In this document: piece after piece, positions 57,718 to 64,000 of the stretch
Position numbering within the stretch: the first letter of the stretch is position 1
Layout of the letters: each line of letters begins with the position of its first letter
Source: Sparassis latifolia
Lineage: Eukaryota; Basidiomycota; Agaricomycetes; Polyporales; Sparassidaceae
DNA length: 64,000 bases
NCBI GenBank assembly: GCA_018466975.1
Contig: CM031558.1
Location: 1,798,001-1,862,000 of the forward strand
Direction: 5' to 3'
Made by a program: the position numbers and the translations under genes
Notes under the pieces: generated by a model
Told to the model about the DNA's origin: nothing
What the model saw: only the letters and a program-made list of their open reading frames with translations
Database searches by the model: none

Positions 57718-59663
57718 TCAAGAGCCCTGGCTCTTCCTCCATGAAGAAAACGACAAGAACCCGACGACGAGCAGCGCCGTGCCTGCACCGACTAGCCCTG
57801 GGATGTACAGATACCACGTCCGGTCATCATCGTCCGCGTCCGCGTCGCGCACGCCCTCCATAATCGCGCTCGACAGATCCCCCGAGCCTTTCTTCCGCCG
57901 CCGACGCGTCTGCTGCTCCGCGGGCGTAGGCGGTGCACGGTGCACCTCGATCGACGGCATCTCGAGCTGCTGACGCGCGCCCGGGCCCAAAATCGTGCCG
58001 CGCCGTCCGCGCTCCCTGTCTCTGTCACCGCTGCCGCTCTCCTTGCCGGACGAATCTGAGTCCGCGTCGGGCGGGAGAAGGGGAACGTCAAGCGCAGGTG
58101 CAAGGGCGCGTGCGCGCTCGAAGTAGCAGCGGGCGGCCGCTCGGTCGCGACGCCATGCATCGGTGCTGCTGCCGTGTGTGTGGTGGCTGGCGGAAATCGC
58201 GGCCCCGGAGATGCTGCTGCTAGTGTGCGCAGGGGCACGGAGGGAGGAGAGCCCCGCATATGCAGAGGAGAGGAGCGGCGCGGCGGCGCCCTCAAGATGG
58301 AGGAGGCCTGCGGCGAGAAAGAGCTGTGCCAGCCCAGGTCCGCCGCCGAGCCGATCGAGGTAGTAAGCGGGCGTGCCAGGCGTAGGGGGCATGCTGGGAG
58401 GCACCTGCTTGGGCGTGGAGGGCTCCACGGTGGAGGGGGAGATTGCGGGGACCTCGGTCAGCTCGACAGACTCCAAGGGAGGTGCATGGCTGCTTGGGCT
58501 CGGGACCAGATCAGGAAAGACGGATTGGAGGGGGAGGTAGTGTGTAGCGAGGCGGATGGTGGCTGATGGGACATGCGCCTGGTGCCATGCTCGTCTGCGA
58601 GGGGTAGTAGGTCATGATGGTGAACTCATAACAGACTCGAAGGGGCTTACACAAAGTATTCGAATGCTTCTTCATATGCCTTTCGGATGTCATATAGATC
58701 AAGCGCAAGCAGAACGAGACTAGTTGGGTCCATGTTGTACTTGGACTCGGCCGTGAGTGTCGAAGCCGACGCCCACGGATATGCACCCAGCATTGAGGGC
58801 GACAGTGTCTCTGGAACGGGCCCGACAACTAGCGATGGCCAGATCATGGACTCTGCCTTCTCAATATGTATGGTGAGCAAGCGGCCGGAGGCGGTATGCA
58901 GCGACTCCATCGAGGAGTAGGACGACGTGAGGCTGAACGGGGGCGCAGAGGGAGGTGAGATCGGACGAGATGCGCCATGTGAGCGGCGGTGGTTAAGCAT
59001 TGCGAAAGAGTTTTCGTCCATGGAAGAGATGGGCGAAGACAGAGCGGGCGAGGATGAGACAGGGTCGTCAAGTTCAGAGGCAAGCCCATTTTCGAGTGAG
59101 GCGGCAAAACTGCTGGAGAAATCTGGGTCTGAGACATAGGCGTACGAAGACTGATTCGAGCCCGCGGAGGTCGTAGAGGTTGCGCGTTCACGCGTGGAAC
59201 GCGGCGAGGCACGCGGCTCGAGCTGCCAGTCGGAGTTGGCAGTGTCCACGGTACCGTAAAGGCGACCCTGCAACACCAAAGTATGAATATGGAGGATGCG
59301 ACAGTGCTTCATGCACACCTTTACAATGGGGGCCTGGCCACGCACGCCAGCTACCAAGTGGTTTCTTTCGATGGCGACCTAGCAAGGTCTTTGTGAAGCT
59401 TCTGAACAAACACCGAGTACCTAAACGCACCGTAACCTCCTCCTCGACCGTCTCATATGGTACAAGTAACAGCACTGTTGCCTACAACATGACAATGGTG
59501 TTCACTATAAGTGTCTCGACGTTGTTTAAGTGGCATTGCGCACTCACCTGGTCATGGGACTGCAACCAGCTCCCAGTCAGGATGTCAGGCCTCCATGAAG
59601 CAGCGAGGACTCACACACCTGGTGCCAGGAGTAGGACTGGTAGAACTCATGTATTCTGTCCAT
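57718..59663 (-). CDS. CS (p23-like) domain protein with C-terminal membrane anchor
   Basis: CS/p23-type beta-sandwich domain, as in Hsp90 cochaperones and NudC, fused to a long linker and a C-terminal transmembrane anchor. Start at 59663: MDRIHEFYQSYSWHQ, then a 12-nt micro-exon SHDQ (59548-59559), ATVLLLVPYETVEEEVT, VAIERNHLVAGVRGQAPIVK, GRLYGTVDTANSDWQLEP: YSWHQ...W pattern is CS-like. A Ser-rich linker leads to a helical second region (DPTSLVLLALDLYDIRKAYE, then VRAWHQAHVPSATIRLATHY) and a region with YLDRLGGGPGLAQLFLAAGL and RDRAAARCYFERARALAP (TPR-like). The tail is TWYLYIPGLVGAGTALLVVG followed by FLSFSSWRKSQGS: one helix and a short basic end, so probably tail-anchored in ER or mitochondria. 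Confidence 0.78.
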
Positions 59664-59805
59664 ATTGCATCAGCTGGAAAGGAGAGAAGAGGGAGGGGCG
59701 CCGAGTACATCAATGCGCGCTGCTACCCGAGTCACGTGCTCGCTACCGATGCCTTCCTCGTCCGAATCCTCGGACGCTCTCCTCGCGTGCTGCTGCACCG
59801 ACGCC
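59664..59805. promoter_or_regulatory. compact bidirectional promoter (CS protein / TPK)
   Basis: Only 142 bp separate the two divergent start codons, so both 5' UTRs and core promoters must fit or overlap here. A CACGTG E-box occurs at about 59733-59738 (GTCACGTGCTC). No TATA box seen. Confidence 0.5.
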
Positions 59806-60900
59806 ATGGCGGAGTCTACCTGGTCCTTACCCTTCCTCTCCCACTCACCTCCATCCTCGTCCTCGTCGGCGACGGAGACAACGTCTCCGACACCCTCACA
59901 GCCCCATGCGCTTATCATCCTCAACCAGCCCTTCTCCCTCCCCCTTCTCCATCTCGTCTGGCGCGCATGCACCTGGCATTGCTGCGCAGATGGCGGCGCG
60001 AACCGCCTCCACGATGTACTCAAGTGTACCCCCGCGGGTGTCGACGAACGCAGCTTGTGAGTCGACATGCATACGGCGGTTCAGTCCCGCTCAGGCGGTG
60101 TGCGCTGCAGGTTACTCCCGGATCTCATCAAGGGCGACCTAGACTCGCTCAGGGGGGACGTGACGGAGTACTATGCGTCCCAGGTATGCCACATAACTGT
60201 AAGCTACATTCTGGCATGTACTTACAAGAGTAGGGTGTCCCCATCGTACATGATCCGGACCAGTACTCAACTGACCTCATGAAGTGCATCCATATCCTCT
60301 CCGACAAGGAGAAGACAGAGGGCATCACTGTACGTCCCCTCGCATCTACGTGCTTCAATCCTCATGACATCTCAAGCTTACGTCGTGCGTCGTGCGTGCA
60401 GTACGACATTATCATCCTAGGCGGGCTGTCTGGCCGGCTCGACCAGACCGTGCACACGCTGTCGCTTCTCCACAAGCTTCGCAAGTCACGCAAGCACATA
60501 TATGCGATCTCTGATGATAACCTCGCGTGGGTGCTCGACAAGGTGCGTCTCATGCCAGTACTCTGACACCCTTCCTTCAGCTTCCTCCCAAAATGCAGGG
60601 TGAACACCACATTAGGATCAATCACGAACTGCTTGGTCCAACATGCGGACTGCTACCTGTCGGGATTGACTCGACGTCGATCACTACACGAGGGCTGCGG
60701 TGGAATCTAAGTGCGCTTGTTCTGCATCCCTGGCACTGTTTAGCACTGATACGACTATTGCGCCATATTTACCAGCCGATTGCATATCCTCGTTCGACGG
60801 AATGGTCTCAACGTCGAACCACCTCCTCCCCGGCGAGGACGTCTGGATTAAGACGACGAAGCCGATCTGGTGGACTGTCGAGCTTCGGACGCTGCGTTGA
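59806..60900 (+). CDS. THI80: thiamine pyrophosphokinase
   Basis: Transfers pyrophosphate from ATP to thiamine, making the cofactor ThDP in the cytosol. Start at 59806: MAESTWSLPFLSHSPP, then HALIILNQPFSLPLLHLVWR. Motifs: CCADGGANRLHDVL (about 59985), LLPDLIKGDLDSLR (GDxDS substrate and Mg site, about 60115), VPIVHDPDQYSTDLMKCIH, IIILGGLSGRLDQTVHTLSL, and a C-terminal thiamine-binding part GPTCGLLPVGIDSTSITTRG, then GLRWNLTDCISSFDGMVSTS. Five short introns. Stop 60898-60900. All key segments are present. Shares its promoter region with the CS-domain gene. Confidence 0.92.
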
Positions 60901-61492
60901 TCTCGCCTTCCATATACTTATCGCGATATTTAAGTGCTCCCCTTAGACCCATTAGAACTATTTTCTCACAGCGGAAGCGTTGTGACTTCACCATGATTCT
61001 CTGTGGGCATCGATGATGATGAATACGTTCGATCGAGACAAGGAAGCTCTGGACAATCGATCGTTCCACGTCGTTGACGTGTTGACGTTTGTTCAACACC
61101 AATGTTAATGTTCAATTCAATGTCCACTTCAGCGCCAATCGTTTATATGCTCCAGGAGATCTGGACACTGACTCGATATCTCGACAGATCAGATGGTAGG
61201 ACGCTCAAGCGCTCACCCCGGGCCCGCAGTCTGACCGATACGTTCTATCACACATAAGTAAGCAGCGTTCTCGAGTGGACGCGAAGATTCCCAGCGCGTC
61301 AAACACGACGTATCGTACTAGGACGGATATCTGACAAGTAGGTATATCTGACGCTAGCTGCGGTTGAGCTGCGGTACCTGTTCCTGGAACCACCCGCAGC
61401 GCGGCAACAGTACTTGTACCTCTCTAATCGATTGAGGCCCCAATACTGCCCCGAGCACGTTCCACCATCACCTCTATTGAGAATTCGAGGAG
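60901..61492. other. intergenic, hydrolase upstream region
   Basis: 592 bp between tandem plus-strand genes. No gene, riboswitch-like structure or repeat was recognised. A minus-strand frame (61299-61538) is not supported. Confidence 0.5.
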
Positions 61493-63461
61493 ATGGGCTA
61501 CGCACCTGACGATGAACAGGCCCTCCTAGGTATCGCATCCGCCACTGCCACCCGGCGGCGACGCAACGGATGGCGTTCGACGATATACCTAAGCCTGTTC
61601 TTGCTGGGAGTAGTCGGCATACGGAATATTATCCCCTGCGTCCAGCACCGTCGTCAGTTCCATGAGGCTGCCTCCTTACAGAACGCCGATCCCGAATTCG
61701 ACTGGTACTCTGTGCGTCCTGACGGTGATCATCACGCATTGACGTGCGCTCAGACTAGTTGACTCTCGCCAACAGCTCACACCGGCCTCAGACATCCACT
61801 GGACACCCTGCTTCGTCGAATACCAATGCGCACGACTCGTCCTTCCCCTCGACTACCTCTCCCCGGCCGGGTTCGGCCCGAACGTGACGATCGCGCTACA
61901 GATGCTGCCTGCCACAGACAAAGCGAACTACAAGGGGACAATCCTCCTCAACCCGGGCGGACCGGGGGGCTCGGGGACGTCGCTCGTCGCGCGCGCGGGG
62001 AAGAACCTCTCGCAGATCGTCGGGCCCGCGTACGACGTACTCGGGTTCGACCCGCGCGGGACGGGCGCTAGCACGCCCGTCGCGCAGTGCTTCGCTAGCG
62101 AGGCGGAGTACCAGATCTGGAACCTTCAGGGTGGCGGACTGCTCCACCCAGACGGCGTATCTGTCCCATTGGCCCGCGCTCGGGAGCAAGTAGTTGGTCA
62201 GCGTTGCGCGCAGGCGCTCGGCGGGAGCGGGATCGAGGACGCGGCAGGGAGCTTGAAGGAGTGGGGCGGCGGACGGTTCATGAGTACGCCGAGCGTCGCG
62301 ACGGACATGCTGCGCATAACAGAGAAACTTGGCCAGGAGAAGCTGCAGTACTGGGGCTTCGTGAGCAGCGCATGGTCTCGTTCCCGTTTTTGCGACTGCT
62401 GACTTTGGTGGCTGTAGAGCTACGGGTCGGTCCTAGGGCAATACTTTGCGGCGATGTACCCCGACAAGGTGGGCCGGCTGATCATCGACGGCGTAATGGA
62501 TGGGTACAATTACCGAGGGGACGTCCCAGGCGAGGTATGGAACAGCAACCTTGTCGACACCGAAAAGGTCCGAACATCTTTTTTCACATTCTGTCACCAA
62601 GCGGGCCCAGAGAAATGCCCATTGTACGAGCCCACCGTGGAGGAGATCATCGCACGTGTGGACGTCATCATGGAGCGTATTTCTGCTGAGCCCGTTGCGC
62701 TACCTTTCGCATCGGGCGGGCCGACGGTTATCGGGACAACGGAACTGATTCGAGCGATGTTCTTGGCAACGTACAATCCCGCGGCGCTCTTCGGAAGCCT
62801 GGCGGACACGTATGTCGCAGTGGAGCAGAACGACACTACGACGCTGGCGAAGCTGTGGGCCACTGTCAACGGCGGGTTCGCGTGCAGCTGCAAGAGCACT
62901 CCAGCGTGGCTTGCTGACTCGGAGACGGAGGCGTTCTACTTTATCGCGTGCGCCGACAGAGAGCCCACCTCGTACGCCCCCGACGACTTCGCCGCTCACC
63001 TCGCGAACCTGACCGCAGTGTCCCCGTCTGCGGGCCCGATTTGGGGCCAGATCTATCTGCAGTGCACCGAGTGGAGCGTTCGCTCTAAGTGGCGATACAC
63101 GGGCCCGCTCGCCGCCGAGAGCACCGCGAACCCGGTGCTGCTCATCGCGCCGCGGTACGATCCCGTGTGCCCCCTCTCGGACGGGCGCAAGGTGCATGCG
63201 CGCTACGGCGGATCTGGTTTACTTGTACAAAACTCATTCGGGCACTGCACCCTCTCCGCGCCGTCTCTGTGCACCGCCAAGTACGTGCGGGAGTACTTCG
63301 CCACCGGGGCGCTTCCGCCGGAGGGTGCGGAGTGCGAACCGGACGAGCTGCCGTTCGTAGGCACAGTGAAGGACGTCGCGGCGATGTCGAACGAGGATCG
63401 GGAGTTGTTGAATGCACTCAGGGGACTGTCGGGTGAGCTGCTGATGATGGGGAACTTCTAA
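61493..63461 (+). CDS. membrane-anchored TAP-like alpha/beta hydrolase (S33 family)
   Basis: Alpha/beta hydrolase with a TAP-like C-terminal domain, the architecture of Streptomyces tripeptidyl aminopeptidases and related secreted fungal proteases. Start at 61493; basic RRRRNGWR then one hydrophobic helix (STIYLSLFLLGVVGI) makes a type II signal anchor. Intron 1 follows DWYS. Core blocks: LPLDYLSPAG, ILLNPGGPGGSGTSLVARAG (oxyanion region), VLGFDPRGTGASTPV. Intron 2 (about 62361-62417) splits the nucleophile elbow, giving GFSYGSVLGQYFA (GxSxG). Catalytic Asp in LLIAPRYDPVCP (about 63150) and His in SFGHCTLS (about 63242). All three catalytic residues are present. High GC and few introns relative to neighbours. 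Probably an exopeptidase facing the secretory lumen or cell surface. Confidence 0.88.
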
Positions 63462-63608
63462 CATATCCTTCTAACGTCCTGATGGGGCATGCATAAAATC
63501 GATCCTTTCTTCATGTAGACGTCATCGTGTAATTTTCTGCGTTCTTCGCATTGAATCATATGCTGGTATGAAGGAGAGCCACTGCCTTGAGGTCCATGAC
63601 GAACAGGT

Positions 63609-64000
63609 TCATTGTACCTTAATTCCAAACAGCTGACCACGTATATCAGACGGTATCTCCTCTCCGTTGATACGTGAAAACCTCACGCGCTCGACACGCG
63701 CATCGATCTCCATGATCCTGCCATACGAGGTTGACCTGGTCCAAAGCTGCCATGGCATCAATGTTCGATAATGAAAGATTAACCGATAAGAGTCTAAGAA
63801 GGTAAAGATTGAGCTCACCGTCGAATTATACGAAGTCTGGCCATAATTGTCGCGGTTCTCTTTGTAAATGTGACTGCTGCAGGGAGTTGAGAGAAATAAA
63901 CTTACCAGCGCAGTGACTGCGTGTTCAATAAATTTAGTTAGCCCGTGAAAACATGATTCGAGGCAAGCTATCAGCCTATCACGACGCTTTCAGGCGTGTT
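63609..64000 (-). CDS. 3' part of an unidentified gene (runs off the window)
   Basis: Minus-strand exons at the right edge. An exon ending about 63819 reads SHIYKENRDNYGQTSYNST; an intron (GTGAGC to ATGGCAG) joins it to LWTRSTSYGRIMEIDARVER and VRFSRINGEEIPSDIRGQLF, stop at 63609-63611. Another exon upstream (about 63905-63935) may read EHAVTAL. Splice signals and frame agree, so the gene is likely real, but I do not recognise the family. The start lies beyond 64000. Confidence 0.55.

Noticed and set aside
59670..60068. Minus-strand frame of 132 codons over the 5' half of the thiamine pyrophosphokinase gene
   Set aside because: It is a shadow of the plus-strand coding exon, whose ADGGANRL motif is clear.

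Overview
The window looks like nuclear DNA of a filamentous basidiomycete, probably an Agaricomycete. Most genes are interrupted by many short introns (about 45-75 nt, GT-AG with CTAAC/CTAAT-like branch sites). Coding density is high on both strands, there is an intron-containing nuclear tRNA, and the recognised proteins (Atg17, Arp3, Erg28, mitotic cyclin B, XLF/Nej1, Dbp6, a cytochrome b5-acyl-CoA dehydrogenase fusion, MFE-2) are typical of that group. No prokaryotic operons, CRISPR arrays or viral genes were seen. All gene models below were spliced by eye, so outer limits are firmer than individual exon edges.

Layout. 0-10 kb: 3' tail of an unidentified gene, a secreted DNase I-fold nuclease (-), ATG17 (+), a hairpin MITE-like element, tRNA-Val(AAC) (-), ARP3 (+) and a TPR-SET protein (+). 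10-20 kb: SelO pseudokinase/AMPylase (-), cytochrome b5-acyl-CoA dehydrogenase (-), a 908-bp near-perfect palindromic DNA transposon, a second terminal-inverted-repeat element touching it, and an alpha-methylacyl-CoA racemase-like CoA-transferase (-). 20-30 kb: an unknown gene (+), beta-carbonic anhydrase (-), a 64-bp minisatellite, DBP6 helicase (-), then 3.5 kb with at most one small uncertain gene. 29-36 kb: XLF/Nej1 (-), FHA/G-patch protein (+), cyclin B (+). 36-46 kb: a gene-poor 2.3 kb, MFE-2 (+), vacuolar Ca2+/H+ exchanger (-). 46-57 kb: gene-poor stretches around an F-box-like/LRR protein (-), ERG28 (-) and a long disordered protein (+). 57-64 kb: CS-domain tail-anchored protein (-), thiamine pyrophosphokinase (+), a membrane-anchored TAP-like alpha/beta hydrolase (+) and a partial gene (-) running off the right edge.

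Functional theme. Three enzymes of peroxisomal fatty-acid handling lie within 30 kb: the acyl-CoA dehydrogenase fusion, the racemase-like protein and MFE-2. All three predicted proteins end in a PTS1-type tripeptide (ARL, ARL, AKL). The dehydrogenase and racemase genes are now separated only by the two DNA transposons. The other genes are unrelated housekeeping functions: autophagy, actin branching, ribosome biogenesis, end joining, sterol and thiamine metabolism, cell cycle and calcium. Splicing is notable: two introns appear to use GC-AG borders with the same donor context, and several genes need micro-exons (4-18 nt) to give family-consistent proteins.
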